A stretch of 64,000 bases of DNA from Winogradskyella thalassocola (GTDB lineage Bacteria; Bacteroidota; Bacteroidia; Flavobacteriales; Flavobacteriaceae), in assembly GCF_900099995.1 (NCBI RefSeq), contig NZ_FNCZ01000004.1:62001-126000 (forward strand). Direction: 5' to 3'. A program made the translations under genes and the position numbers. Below the pieces are notes generated by a model. The model saw only the letters and a list, made by a program, of their open reading frames with translations. It had not been told where the DNA came from and did not search any database. This document shows, piece by piece, positions 38,961 to 48,167 of the stretch (positions within the stretch are counted from its first letter, which is position 1; every line of letters begins with the position of its first letter).

Positions 38961-39103
38961 GACTATACGGGGATTAATTTAATAGTGTAAAGTTACAGAG
39001 GTAGTTTATTTTATTGTCGTTGATATAATGTATCTTGTCGAAAAATTAAATGTACTTGGTCGATTTTTTTAAACTTTTGTCACACTAAAACATCATTAAA
39101 ATA

Positions 39104-39913
39104 ATGAAATTGAAGTATTTATACTTGCTAATTCTAGCATTTATAGCAACCCAAATTACAGCACAAAGCACTGCTTCACAACATATTACAAAATTTACGA
39201 TAGCAGCTCCTCAACTAGATTCTGTAAAAACTATTTGGGTGTATTTACCTACAAATTATAAAAATTCTGAAAAGTCATATTCTGTCATTTATATGCATGA
39301 TGCACAAAACTTATTTGATGCAGAAACATCCTTTGTTGGAGAATGGGAAGTTGATGAATATATGGATACATTAACGGATAACGAAAGTATAATTATTGGA
39401 ATAGAACACGGCAACGCCAAACGCACTGATGAACTCACACCATATGAGCATGAAAAACATGGAGGAGGACAAGGGGATGCCTATTTAAGTTTTATAAAGA
39501 ACACATTAAAACCGCACATTGATAAGACTTATAGAACTAAATCAGACGCAGAACACACCACTATTTTTGGTTCGTCGTTAGGTGGTTTAATATCGTTTTA
39601 TGCCGTAATAAAATATCCTGAAACATTTGGTAAAGCTGGAGTCTTCTCCCCTGCCTTTTGGATAAATCCTGAGATTTTTGATTTAGTAGAAAACACTAAA
39701 ATTCCAGAAACTTCAAAGTTTTATTTTTTAGCTGGTACCAATGAAGGTGAAACCATGATTCCGAAGTTAGAAGAAATGATTAAATTACTTCAATCTAAAG
39801 GTGTTCATAAATCGCAATTTGAAAGCCATCATATTGAAGGTGGACAACACAATGAAAAACTTTGGGCGACTCATTTTGGAGAGGCGTATCACTATCTAAC
39901 ATCCAACAATTAA
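39104..39913 (+). CDS. Secreted alpha/beta-hydrolase, Fes/esterase-D type
   Basis: 269 residues with a signal peptide (1-20, ending ATQITA). The fold is that of the enterochelin-esterase/putative-esterase branch of alpha/beta hydrolases. It has an N-terminal beta segment (KTIWVYLPTNYKNSEKSYSVIYMHDAQNLFD) and the nucleophile elbow GSSLGG with Ser158. The catalytic His is probably the one in EGGQHNEKLW (~250), and the acid probably the Glu/Asp after FLAGTNEGE. Known members cleave ester bonds of siderophores, acetylated sugars or feruloyl groups; nothing here fixes the substrate. The next gene follows by 16 bases and may be cotranscribed. Confidence 0.85.
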   Translation: MKLKYLYLLILAFIATQITAQSTASQHITKFTIAAPQLDSVKTIWVYLPTNYKNSEKSYSVIYMHDAQNLFDAETSFVGEWEVDEYMDTLTDNESIIIGIEHGNAKRTDELTPYEHEKHGGGQGDAYLSFIKNTLKPHIDKTYRTKSDAEHTTIFGSSLGGLISFYAVIKYPETFGKAGVFSPAFWINPEIFDLVENTKIPETSKFYFLAGTNEGETMIPKLEEMIKLLQSKGVHKSQFESHHIEGGQHNEKLWATHFGEAYHYLTSNN

Positions 39914-39929
39914 AGACAAACAACGTATT

Positions 39930-40190
39930 ATGACAAACAACGACATATTTAAAAAACTAAGAGTAGCGCACAAACTAAGAGACGATGATATCGTAAAAAT
40001 CTTAGAATTAGTAGATTTTAGAATTTCTAAAAGTGAACTGAATGCGATGTTCCGAAACGAAGAGCATCCGAAATACATGGAATGTGGTGATCAAGTTCTA
40101 AGAAACTTCTTGAATGGTTTGATTATTCATTTACGTGGACCAATGCCTAAAAAAGGAGAGAAAAAGAAAGAGGAAAAGAAGAAAGATTAA
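39930..40190 (+). CDS. DUF1456 family protein, single-repeat form with lysine-rich tail
   Basis: 86 residues. Positions 1-68 match one DUF1456 (YehS-like) repeat, including LRVAHKLRDDDIVKILEL, the SKSELNAMFRNEEHPKY motif and a DQVLRNFLNGL helix. Classical family members contain two such repeats (~150 residues); only one is present here, followed by a charged tail KKGEKKKEEKKKD. Function of the family is unknown, though the basic tail suggests nucleic-acid or ribosome contact (inference). It ends at a bidirectional terminator shared with sucC. Confidence 0.8.
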   Translation: MTNNDIFKKLRVAHKLRDDDIVKILELVDFRISKSELNAMFRNEEHPKYMECGDQVLRNFLNGLIIHLRGPMPKKGEKKKEEKKKD

Positions 40191-40210
40191 ATTCTATAAT
40201 TATAGAGACA

Positions 40211-40244
40211 AAAAAAGAGCAACATTAAATGTTGCTCTTTTTTT
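40211..40244. terminator. Bidirectional terminator between the DUF1456 gene and sucC
   Basis: GAGCAACATT (40217-40226) and AATGTTGCTC (40228-40237) form a near-perfect stem. It is flanked by A runs on the left and T runs on the right, so it works for both converging genes. Confidence 0.93.
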
Positions 40245-40288
40245 ATATGTAATAATACCTATCAGGCTTTTAAAACCTTATCGGATAC

Positions 40289-41482
40289 TTATTTATTTAA
40301 TACATCTTGCACCTTATCAGCTGCTTCTTGGAATTCAGTTGCACTCATTACATCTAAACCAGAATTATCAATTAATTCTTTTGCGATGTCTGCATTTGTT
40401 CCTTGTAAACGTACAATGATCGGCACTGTAATGTTACCCATGTTTTTATACGCATCAATGACACCTTGTGCAACACGATCACATCTTACAATTCCACCAA
40501 AAATATTGATTAAGATCGCTTTTACAGCAGGATCTTTTAATATGATTTTGAATGCTGCTTCTACTCTAGCTGCATCTGCAGTACCACCAACATCTAAAAA
40601 GTTAGCTGGCTCACCACCTGCTTGCTTAATTAAATCCATGGTTGCCATTGCTAAACCAGCACCATTTACCATACAACCAACGTTTCCGTCTAAGTCCACA
40701 TAGTTTAAACCTAAAGCTCCTGCTTCAACTTCAATCTGGTTTTCTTCACGTAAGTCACGTAATTGCGCTAAATCTCTGTGTCTGTATAATGCGTTAGCAT
40801 CTAAAGTTACTTTAGCATCAACAGCCATTATTTTATCATCACTTGTTTTTAAAACAGGATTGATTTCAAATAAAGAGGCATCAGATTTATCGTAAGCAGT
40901 ATATAAAGCCGTAACAAATTTTGTCATTTCTTTAAAAGCCGTTCCAGATAAACCTAAGTTAAAAGCAATGCGACGCGCTTGAAAAGGTAAAATCCCTGTA
41001 GCAGGATCAATTTCTTCATTATGTATTAATTCTGGAGTTTCTTCAGCAACCGTTTCAATATCCATTCCACCTTCTGTAGAATATACAATCATGTTTCTTC
41101 CTGTAGCACGATTTAATAAAACAGACATGTAATATTCGTTTGGCTCATTTTCGCCAGGATAGTAAACATCTTCCGCAACTAAAACTTGATGAACACGTTT
41201 TCCTTCCGCTGAAGTTTGAGGTGTTACCAAATCCATTCCTATGATTTGTCCTGCAATTTCTTCAACTTCTTTAAGGTTCTTAGCCAATTTTACGCCTCCA
41301 CCTTTTCCACGTCCACCTGCATGAACCTGTGCTTTTATAACATGCCAACTTGTACCAGTTTCAGCCGTTAATTGCTTTGCTGCATCAACAGCTTCTTTAG
41401 CACTTTGGGCTACAATACCACGTTGAATACGTACTCCAAAACTGCTTAATAATTCTTTTCCTTGATATTCGTGTAAATTCAT
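40289..41482 (-). CDS. sucC: Succinate--CoA ligase (ADP-forming) subunit beta
   Basis: This is the beta subunit of the TCA-cycle enzyme that converts succinyl-CoA to succinate with ATP or GTP formation. Length 397 is typical. It begins with the conserved MNLHEYQGKELLSSFGV. The ATP-grasp domain follows (~9-230), with KAQVHAGGRGKGGGVKLA and ALYRHRDLAQLRD. The CoA-ligase domain (~250-395) has GCMVNGAGLAMATMDLIK, the FLDVGGTADAARVEAAF stretch and ILINIFGGIVRCD. The alpha subunit (sucD) is not adjacent, as is common in flavobacteria. It is a single gene with a good promoter (41509-41539) and a shared terminator. Confidence 0.98.
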   Translation of the reverse strand: MNLHEYQGKELLSSFGVRIQRGIVAQSAKEAVDAAKQLTAETGTSWHVIKAQVHAGGRGKGGGVKLAKNLKEVEEIAGQIIGMDLVTPQTSAEGKRVHQVLVAEDVYYPGENEPNEYYMSVLLNRATGRNMIVYSTEGGMDIETVAEETPELIHNEEIDPATGILPFQARRIAFNLGLSGTAFKEMTKFVTALYTAYDKSDASLFEINPVLKTSDDKIMAVDAKVTLDANALYRHRDLAQLRDLREENQIEVEAGALGLNYVDLDGNVGCMVNGAGLAMATMDLIKQAGGEPANFLDVGGTADAARVEAAFKIILKDPAVKAILINIFGGIVRCDRVAQGVIDAYKNMGNITVPIIVRLQGTNADIAKELIDNSGLDVMSATEFQEAADKVQDVLNK

Positions 41483-41508
41483 TTTTGATCAGAAATTTAA
41501 TGGTCTGA

Positions 41509-41539
41509 CAAAAGTAAGCATACTAATAGTTTTTACCAA
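41509..41539 (-). promoter_or_regulatory. Promoter of sucC
   Basis: On the minus strand, TTG (41539-41537) is followed after 20 bases by TACTTTTG (41516-41509), an exact TAnnTTTG. The predicted leader is about 22 bases. Confidence 0.65.
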
Positions 41540-41573
41540 TAGTTTTTAAAATTGATTTAACGCTTTTCAACAC

Positions 41574-41587
41574 ACGTTCTAGAACGT
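41574..41587. repeat. 14-base perfect palindrome at the end of the ACT-domain gene
   Basis: ACGTTCTAGAACGT ends immediately before the stop codon triplet at 41588. It overlaps a CACACGTTC motif (41571-41579) that recurs inverted at 42291-42299. There is no T tract, so it is unlikely to be a terminator. Confidence 0.5.
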
Positions 41588-42244
41588 TTAATCAATTAAA
41601 CGCTTTATAGCTGAAAATGCCTTATCAACTAAATGGTCCTCAACTACAATGGTAAACTCGTTAGTCGTCGAAACCACTTCATATAAGGTAATATTTTCCC
41701 ATGCTAAACGCTTAAAAATTTGATAATACAGCCCCACTATCTTAGAATTCCCTTTGGGCAAATAAATACTAATGGCAGACAGTTTTTCTTGTAATCCTAT
41801 TTGATTTTCTTTTTTGAATGCTTTGAGAACACTCTCTTTTTCAGAAGTGGATATTATTATATTACTTTCAAACATGCCACGCGTAAAGGCATAAAACGTT
41901 TGATGATTTTCACTAATTTTCTCTAAAACTTGAGAATGACTATGTATTAAGGTTTTTGAATTCTGAAAGGTAAAATCACTTAGATTAGAGCGTACCGTAA
42001 TATCGCCTAATTCATTAAAGGTCTTCTTTAAACTTTTTGAATTTTCTAGATTTAACGGTTGTTGATAACGACGTAAAGCCATCATAATAGCTCCATCTTT
42101 TATAGGCTTCCGTAACATTTTAGAAATCGGTGCATTCAACTCTTTAGCTAAAGCAGAAAAATTTATAATTTCTCTAGATAAGCCTTCTTCTAAGAAGGGA
42201 CTAGCCACAATAATATCTTGAACACAGGAGGCAATAGTTTTCAC
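41588..42244 (-). CDS. ACT-domain protein related to the regulatory part of aspartate kinase
   Basis: 218 residues with a GTG start. The C-terminus (~148-218) has the ACT-fold pattern seen in aspartokinases (LQEKLSAISIYLPKGNSKIVGLYYQIFKRLAWENITLYEVVS, EFTIVVEDHLVDKAFSAIKRL). The N-terminal ~70 residues are helical (SPFLEEGLSREIINFSALAKEL). No kinase domain (KFGGTS motif) is present. Known: ACT domains bind amino acids and regulate biosynthetic enzymes. It is divergent from lysA, the last gene of lysine synthesis, so a lysine- or aspartate-sensing role is reasonable but inferred. An 8-base inverted repeat covers the GTG start (see findings). An alternative is a stand-alone amino-acid-binding protein of other specificity. 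Confidence 0.6.
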   Translation of the reverse strand: MKTIASCVQDIIVASPFLEEGLSREIINFSALAKELNAPISKMLRKPIKDGAIMMALRRYQQPLNLENSKSLKKTFNELGDITVRSNLSDFTFQNSKTLIHSHSQVLEKISENHQTFYAFTRGMFESNIIISTSEKESVLKAFKKENQIGLQEKLSAISIYLPKGNSKIVGLYYQIFKRLAWENITLYEVVSTTNEFTIVVEDHLVDKAFSAIKRLID

Positions 42245-42484
42245 ACGTTTAAATTTTGATAATTCTAAAGAAAAATAATTATAAAATTAAGAACGTGTGG
42301 AACCACTTCGTTCTCGCATTTAAAAGCTTCAATATTACTTAAATAAAATATTCAACTTTTAAATACGTGTTTCAATTTGTTAACTATTTAACATTTTGTG
42401 TAAAAATAACCATTTTTTGTCATTTTTATGTTTATTATATGGATTACATATATTTTCGCCATCTCACTTAAAGACAAAGAAAGA

Positions 42485-43690
42485 ATGAAAGATAGTACCT
42501 TATTACAAATTGCAAAGGATTTTGGAAGTCCTGTTTATGTTTATGACGCTGAAAAAATTGAATTTCAATACAAGCGATTAACAAAAGCATTTAGTAAGGT
42601 AAAAAATCTGAAGCTTAATTATGCCGTTAAAGCATTGTCGAATATTTCTGTGTTACGATTATTTAACAAGTTGGGCTCAGGAATTGATACAGTTTCCATT
42701 CAAGAATTACGATTAGGTTTAAAAGCCGGATTTAAACCAGAAGATATTATTTTCACTCCTAATGGTGTATCTCTTGAAGAGATTGAAGAAGCTGCTAAAT
42801 TAGGTGTACAGATTAACATTGATAACCTTTCAATCTTAGAACAATTTGGAACGAAGCATCCTAAAGTTCCTGTTTGTATCCGAATAAATCCACATGTAAT
42901 GGCTGGTGGAAACACCAATATTTCTGTTGGACATATTGATAGTAAATTCGGAATTTCAATTCATCAGATTCCTCTATTACTCCGCATTGTAGAAAACACC
43001 AATATGAATATCAACGGTATTCATATGCATACAGGAAGTGATATTTTAGATATTGATGTCTTTTTATATGCTAGTGAAATTTTATTTGATACAGCTAAAA
43101 ACTTCAAAACGCTTCAATTTATAGATTTCGGTTCCGGATTTAAAGTACCTTATAAAAAAGGAGATATTGAAACCAATATTGAAGAATTAGGAGAGAAATT
43201 ATCACAACGTTTCAACGAATTCTGCAAAGAATATGGTAAAGATTTAACCTTAGCCTTTGAACCTGGTAAATTTCTCGTTAGTGAAGCTGGTGTGTTTTTA
43301 GCTAAAGTCAATGTGGTGAAACAAACCACCTCAACTGTTTTTGCGCAGATTGATTCTGGTTTTAACCATTTAATTCGACCAATGCTTTACGGTTCGCAAC
43401 ATGATATTCTAAACATTTCAAATCCAAAAGGACGCGAACGTTTTTATTCTGTAGTGGGTTATATTTGTGAAACGGATACGTTTGCAAATAACAGACGCAT
43501 TTCTGAAATCAACGAAAACGACATTCTATGTTTTAAAAATGCAGGTGCTTATTGTTATTCTATGGCCAGCAACTACAACTCGCGCTACAGACCAGCAGAA
43601 GTATTACTTTACAAGGGGAAGGCGCATTTAATAAGAAAACGTGAAACTTTTGATGACATCCTAAATAACCAAGTAGAGATCGTTTTATAG
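42485..43690 (+). CDS. lysA: Diaminopimelate decarboxylase
   Basis: This PLP enzyme converts meso-diaminopimelate to lysine. I place the start at ATG 42485 (MKDSTLLQIAKDFGSPVYVY, 401 residues), which matches the family N-terminus. An ATG at 42428 would add a hydrophobic stretch with no counterpart. PLP Lys49 lies in LNYAVKALSN. The alanine-racemase-like barrel contains HMHTGSDI, IDFGSGF and EPGKFLVSEAG. The C-terminal beta domain has GYICETDTFANNR and GAYCYSMASNYN, supplying the active-site Cys and Tyr. The protein is close to the usual flavobacterial length. It is divergent from the ACT-domain gene across a ~240-base region. Confidence 0.96.
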   Translation: MKDSTLLQIAKDFGSPVYVYDAEKIEFQYKRLTKAFSKVKNLKLNYAVKALSNISVLRLFNKLGSGIDTVSIQELRLGLKAGFKPEDIIFTPNGVSLEEIEEAAKLGVQINIDNLSILEQFGTKHPKVPVCIRINPHVMAGGNTNISVGHIDSKFGISIHQIPLLLRIVENTNMNINGIHMHTGSDILDIDVFLYASEILFDTAKNFKTLQFIDFGSGFKVPYKKGDIETNIEELGEKLSQRFNEFCKEYGKDLTLAFEPGKFLVSEAGVFLAKVNVVKQTTSTVFAQIDSGFNHLIRPMLYGSQHDILNISNPKGRERFYSVVGYICETDTFANNRRISEINENDILCFKNAGAYCYSMASNYNSRYRPAEVLLYKGKAHLIRKRETFDDILNNQVEIVL

Positions 43691-43750
43691 GGCTCATTAA
43701 TTGAGTTAATTATTTATTTATTTAGGGTACGTTTCCCATCGACTCGCTGT

Positions 43751-43758
43751 TATCTTTG
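43751..43758 (+). promoter_or_regulatory. -7 promoter element of the AI-2E family gene
   Basis: TATCTTTG is an exact TAnnTTTG, 31 bases before the ATG at 43782. The upstream GTTTC at 43731-43735 is only a partial -33 element. Confidence 0.6.
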
Positions 43759-43781
43759 AAGGACTTTTAAACTGTTTCTAA

Positions 43782-44792
43782 ATGAATCAAATTCCTCCTA
43801 AAATAATTCGTCAAATCTTTGTTTTACTTTTAATCTTACTATTTGGTAGTTTGATTTTTCGTGAAATGCTACCCTATTTAAGTGGTGTTTTAGGAGCAAT
43901 TACATTCTATATACTGTTACGGAAACCAATGAAAAAGTTGGTGAATCAGTATTCTTGGAAACCTACATTGGCTGCAATGACCTTAATGTTAGGGTCGTTT
44001 GTTGTTATAATGGTGCCACTTACTGGCTTTGGAATAATGTTAGGAAATAAAATTTCTGATGTGGCTGGCAATAGTGAAAAAGTTATTGATGCTTTTAAAG
44101 ATCAGGTTAGCAAAATAAAATTTGAAACTGGATTTGATGTCAACTCTCAAATTGATACGCAAGGGATAACCACATGGCTTTCTGAAAGTTTACAAAGCAT
44201 GGCTGGTAACACCTTTAACTTACTTATAGCCATAGGACTGATGTACTTCATGCTATTTTTCATGTTAACAAACAGAAAGGAATTAAGACAATCCTTACGT
44301 GATTATCTGCCTTTAAACACAGATAATGTTAACGAAATAGGTAAAGAAGTACAAGCCATGGTAAAATCTAATGCTATTGGTATTCCACTAGTTGCTTTGG
44401 CTCAAGGTATTATCGCTCTGATTGGTTTTCTAATTTTTGGTATTGAAGAACCGTTCTTTTGGTTTGTTATTGTTACCATAGGGTCCATGATTCCATTCAT
44501 TGGAACCTTTATAGGAATCATACCTGTATTTATATTGTCCTTATCCGCTGGAAATTCATTTCAGGCATGGGGAATTTTAATATATGGTGTTGTTGTGGTA
44601 GGTTTAACCGATAATATTATCAGACTATACGTCTTAAAGAAATTAGATGATGTCCATCCTTTAATCACGTTGATTGGTGTTATTGTCGGTGTGCCATTAT
44701 TCGGGTTTATAGGGTTAATTTTCGGCCCCTTATTAATCAGTATTTTCATGGCTTTAGTCAGAATTTACAAAGAAGAATATGGTAAGTCTTAG
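43782..44792 (+). CDS. AI-2E family transporter (TqsA/PerM-type permease)
   Basis: 336 residues with about seven to eight hydrophobic segments (for example ~10-30, 33-50, 62-85, 145-165, 205-235, 240-262, 265-290, 298-330). The long soluble stretch after the third helix (GNKISDVAGNSEKVIDAFKDQV) and the conserved region GSMIPFIGTFIGIIPVFILSL are typical of the family. So are TDNIIRLYVLKK and HPLITLIGVIVGVPLFGFIGLIFGPLL. Known members include the AI-2 exporter TqsA, Na+/H+ antiporters and PerM; the substrate cannot be told from sequence. It is a single gene with its own promoter and belongs to no visible pathway with its neighbours. Confidence 0.9.
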   Translation: MNQIPPKIIRQIFVLLLILLFGSLIFREMLPYLSGVLGAITFYILLRKPMKKLVNQYSWKPTLAAMTLMLGSFVVIMVPLTGFGIMLGNKISDVAGNSEKVIDAFKDQVSKIKFETGFDVNSQIDTQGITTWLSESLQSMAGNTFNLLIAIGLMYFMLFFMLTNRKELRQSLRDYLPLNTDNVNEIGKEVQAMVKSNAIGIPLVALAQGIIALIGFLIFGIEEPFFWFVIVTIGSMIPFIGTFIGIIPVFILSLSAGNSFQAWGILIYGVVVVGLTDNIIRLYVLKKLDDVHPLITLIGVIVGVPLFGFIGLIFGPLLISIFMALVRIYKEEYGKS

Positions 44793-44889
44793 ATAGATGG
44801 TCTTTGGAATTTATTAAATTTTAATAATGGTAACTAAGTTATTAGTAACTTTATAACTTCATCATAATTAATTTAACCAACCCTCTCTC

Positions 44890-47800
44890 ATGACGTTAAA
44901 ATTTAAAACGCAGCATCAAACTCCAATTCTTACTGTAGTATTTCTATTCACCAGCATTTTATCATTTGCACAAGGCACAAGATTACTCCGGTCACCAGAT
45001 ATAAGTGCGACTCATATTACTTATACATACGGAAGCGATATTTGGGTTTCTGCATTAAACTCTAGCGACTCTAAGCGCATCACTTCTACTGCTGCCGTGG
45101 AATCTCATCCTTACTTTTCACCTGATGGCAATTGGATTGCATTTAGTTCTGACAGAGCTGGAACAGAAAACGTTTATGTAGTTTCTAAAAATGGAGGAGA
45201 GCCAAAACGCTTAACATGGCATCCTAGCGGCTCTGTAGTTAGAGGTTGGACAAATGATGGAAAGCATATCTTATTTGCGAGTAACAGAGAAACAGCACCA
45301 CGACCATATAACAGACTTTACACGATTTCGGTTGAAGGCGGAGCACCGCAACTCTTAACAAAACAATGGAGTAATGATGGCTCTTATTCACCAGACGGAA
45401 CGCAATTGATTTTAGACAAAATGGATCGTTGGGATGAAGAATGGCGCGTCTACAGAGGAGGACAAAATACACCACTTATTATATTGGATTTAAAAACGCA
45501 GAATGAAGTTTTACTTCCTAATGAAAAAACCACCGATATACAACCGATGTGGTTAGGTGAAAGCATTTATTTCCTGTCTGATCGCGATTTAGTAGCGAAT
45601 ATTTGGTCTTTCAATCCGAAGACAAAATCAATTCAACAAATTACAACTTTTAAAGGTTCTGATGTGAAATGGCTAAGTGGTAATGATGATACTTTGATTT
45701 ATGAACGCGATGGTTTTATACATACCATGAACATTTCAACAGGCAAGCACACCCAATTATCAATTACTGTTGTTGGTGATTTTCCTTGGTCAGAAACCAA
45801 ATGGGAAGATGTTTCTAATTCCACCCGTTCAGCATCTTTATCTCCTAATGGTAAACGTGCCATTATGCAATCTCGTGGAGATATCTTTACAATTCCTGTA
45901 GAATTTGGTGATTCTAGAAATATTACTGAAAGTTCTGGCACCGCAGACAGACGACCAATTTGGTCTCCAAAAGGTGATAAAATCGCTTGGTTTTCTGATG
46001 CCGATAGAAAAAATTATGCGTTAATGATTTCTGATCAGGATGGGTTATCAAAACCTGAAACGATTTCTATTGGAGAATCTAAACTAGCTTGGAACCCGAC
46101 ATGGTCTCCAGACGGAAAACATATTGCCTTTGTTGATGATGATGTACGTTTACGTTTTGTAAACTTAGAAACGAAAAAAGTAAAAACCATTGATATTGGT
46201 GGAACCAACTTAGAACGTAATAGTATTGAATTAAAGTGGTCACCAGATAGTAATTGGATTGCCTATCAAAAATCGGCTTCCAATAACTTTAGACAAATTT
46301 ACATCTACTCTATCGAGAAAGATACGACTAAACCAATTACAGATGCTTTTGCAGATTCTTTTTCTCCGGCATGGGATTTAAACAAGAAACAACTTTACTT
46401 TTTAGCAAGTACCGATGTTGCACTTGGATCGGGTTGGGCGAATACCAGTTCTATGACAGCAAATCCTGCCTACACTGCTTATGTTATTAATTTAGATGCT
46501 AATGATGATTCCCCTTTTAAACCGAAAAGTGATGAAGAAGACATCAAAAAAGAAGATGAGGAGAAACCTAATGATAAAAAAGACGATAAAGATTCTAAAG
46601 AAAAAAAGGAAGATGACAATAAAATAATGCACATCGATTTTGAAAATATTGGTCGCCGTACACTAGCATTACCGATACCTTCAAGAAATTATGGGTATAT
46701 CATTGCTGGTCAAAAAGGATCTCTATTTATCTCAGAATATGTGCCAAATGATAGAGGCGCACTACTTCACAAATTTGATCTTGAAAAACAAGAAAACAAA
46801 GAATTTGCATCTGGTGTGCGTTCGGTTTCGGTTACCACAAATGGCGAACATATGTTAGCTCAGATTAATGGTGATTGGCAAGTGATTAGTACCAAAGGTG
46901 GAGATGCAAAAGGTGGCAAACGCCTTAAAGTTAATTTACAAATGAATTTAGATCGTGCCGCAGAATGGGAACAAATGTTTGAAGAAGCTTGGAGATATGA
47001 ACGCGACTATTTTTACGATCCAAATATGCATGGTCGTGATTGGAATGTTGTTTACAAACGATACGCACCATTGGTTCCGTTTATAAAGCATCGTGCCGAT
47101 TTATATTACATTTTAGATCAAGTGAATGGTGAATTATCCGTTGGTCATAGTTTTGTTAGAGGAGGCGATTATCCAGATATTGAAAGATCTACAACAGGCC
47201 TATTAGGTGCTGATATGAGTACCGACAAAAACCATTGGAAAATCGATCGTATTTTCACTACTGAAAGTTGGAATCCAGGTTTAACAGGTCCTTTAGACGC
47301 CCCTGGATTAAACATAAAAGAAGGTCAATATATTGTAGGTATCAATGGAAAAGAAATAAAAGCCAATGACAATTTTTATAAATATTTAGATGGTGCTTCA
47401 GGGAAACAAACTATTCTTCATATTAATGACAAACCAGAATTTAAAGGCAACTGGAAAGAAATTGTTGAACCTATTTCTAATGAAAACTCGTTAAGACAAC
47501 GCACATGGGTTGAGGACAATCGCAGATTAGTAGACAAATTATCAAACGGTCGTATAGGATATATTTGGGTTCCGAATACCGGAGGTCCTGGTTTTGTCTC
47601 TTTCAATAGATATTACTTTGCGCAACAAGATAAAGAAGGTGCTGTTATTGATGAACGTTTTAATGGTGGTGGTTTATTAGATGATTATATGGTAGATTTA
47701 ATGACACGTAGCTTAAGAGCTGGTTTAACCAATGAAGTGCCAAATGGTAAACCGTTAACACTTCCTGCAGGTATATTAGGTCCGAAAGTGTTATTAATTA

Positions 47801-48159
47801 ATGAACTTGCGGGTTCTGGTGGAGATTTCTTCCCATGGGTATTTAGACAGCAGAATGTTGGTAAATTAATTGGTATGACAACTTGGGGAGGTTTAGTTAA
47901 ATCTTCAACACATTATGCTTTAATCGATGGTGGTTCATTAACTTCGCCAGACAATGCAGTGTTTGATCCTATAAATAATAAATGGATTGCCGAGAACGAA
48001 GGAGTGGCACCAGATATTGAAGTTAGACAAGATGCAAAAGCATTGTCCAATGGAAATGATCCTCAGCTTGAAAAAGCCATCGAAGAATTAATGAAGCAAT
48101 TAGGTATTAAAACAGACGTTAAAGCACCTAAGTTCCCAAGACCCGCAACAGGCAATTAA
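44890..48159 (+). CDS. Tricorn-like S41 family peptidase with beta-propeller
   Basis: 1089 residues with a signal peptide (1-27, ending LSFA before QGTRLL). Two WD40-like propeller regions (~35-320 and ~330-540) contain repeated SPDGNWIAFSSDR, SPKGDKIAWFSD and SPDGKHIAFVDD blades. A highly charged Asp/Lys/Glu linker (~547-577) follows, then a tricorn C1-type helical region (~690-760), a PDZ domain (~770-860) and the S41 protease domain. His753 in SVGHSFVRGGD and Ser976 in NELAGSGGDFF correspond to the tricorn catalytic His and Ser. Known: tricorn-type proteases degrade oligopeptides. Here the signal peptide places it in the periplasm or outside, suggesting peptide scavenging. The following 39-residue gene is eight bases away. 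Confidence 0.93.
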   Translation: MTLKFKTQHQTPILTVVFLFTSILSFAQGTRLLRSPDISATHITYTYGSDIWVSALNSSDSKRITSTAAVESHPYFSPDGNWIAFSSDRAGTENVYVVSKNGGEPKRLTWHPSGSVVRGWTNDGKHILFASNRETAPRPYNRLYTISVEGGAPQLLTKQWSNDGSYSPDGTQLILDKMDRWDEEWRVYRGGQNTPLIILDLKTQNEVLLPNEKTTDIQPMWLGESIYFLSDRDLVANIWSFNPKTKSIQQITTFKGSDVKWLSGNDDTLIYERDGFIHTMNISTGKHTQLSITVVGDFPWSETKWEDVSNSTRSASLSPNGKRAIMQSRGDIFTIPVEFGDSRNITESSGTADRRPIWSPKGDKIAWFSDADRKNYALMISDQDGLSKPETISIGESKLAWNPTWSPDGKHIAFVDDDVRLRFVNLETKKVKTIDIGGTNLERNSIELKWSPDSNWIAYQKSASNNFRQIYIYSIEKDTTKPITDAFADSFSPAWDLNKKQLYFLASTDVALGSGWANTSSMTANPAYTAYVINLDANDDSPFKPKSDEEDIKKEDEEKPNDKKDDKDSKEKKEDDNKIMHIDFENIGRRTLALPIPSRNYGYIIAGQKGSLFISEYVPNDRGALLHKFDLEKQENKEFASGVRSVSVTTNGEHMLAQINGDWQVISTKGGDAKGGKRLKVNLQMNLDRAAEWEQMFEEAWRYERDYFYDPNMHGRDWNVVYKRYAPLVPFIKHRADLYYILDQVNGELSVGHSFVRGGDYPDIERSTTGLLGADMSTDKNHWKIDRIFTTESWNPGLTGPLDAPGLNIKEGQYIVGINGKEIKANDNFYKYLDGASGKQTILHINDKPEFKGNWKEIVEPISNENSLRQRTWVEDNRRLVDKLSNGRIGYIWVPNTGGPGFVSFNRYYFAQQDKEGAVIDERFNGGGLLDDYMVDLMTRSLRAGLTNEVPNGKPLTLPAGILGPKVLLINELAGSGGDFFPWVFRQQNVGKLIGMTTWGGLVKSSTHYALIDGGSLTSPDNAVFDPINNKWIAENEGVAPDIEVRQDAKALSNGNDPQLEKAIEELMKQLGIKTDVKAPKFPRPATGN

Positions 48160-48167
48160 TATAAAAT

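Noticed and set aside
42428-42484. Longer N-terminus for lysA from ATG 42428
   Set aside because: Adds a hydrophobic segment not found in the family; ATG 42485 gives the expected N-terminus.
44811-44827. AT-only palindrome after the AI-2E gene as terminator
   Set aside because: No G-C pairs and no T tract; expected by chance in AT-rich DNA.
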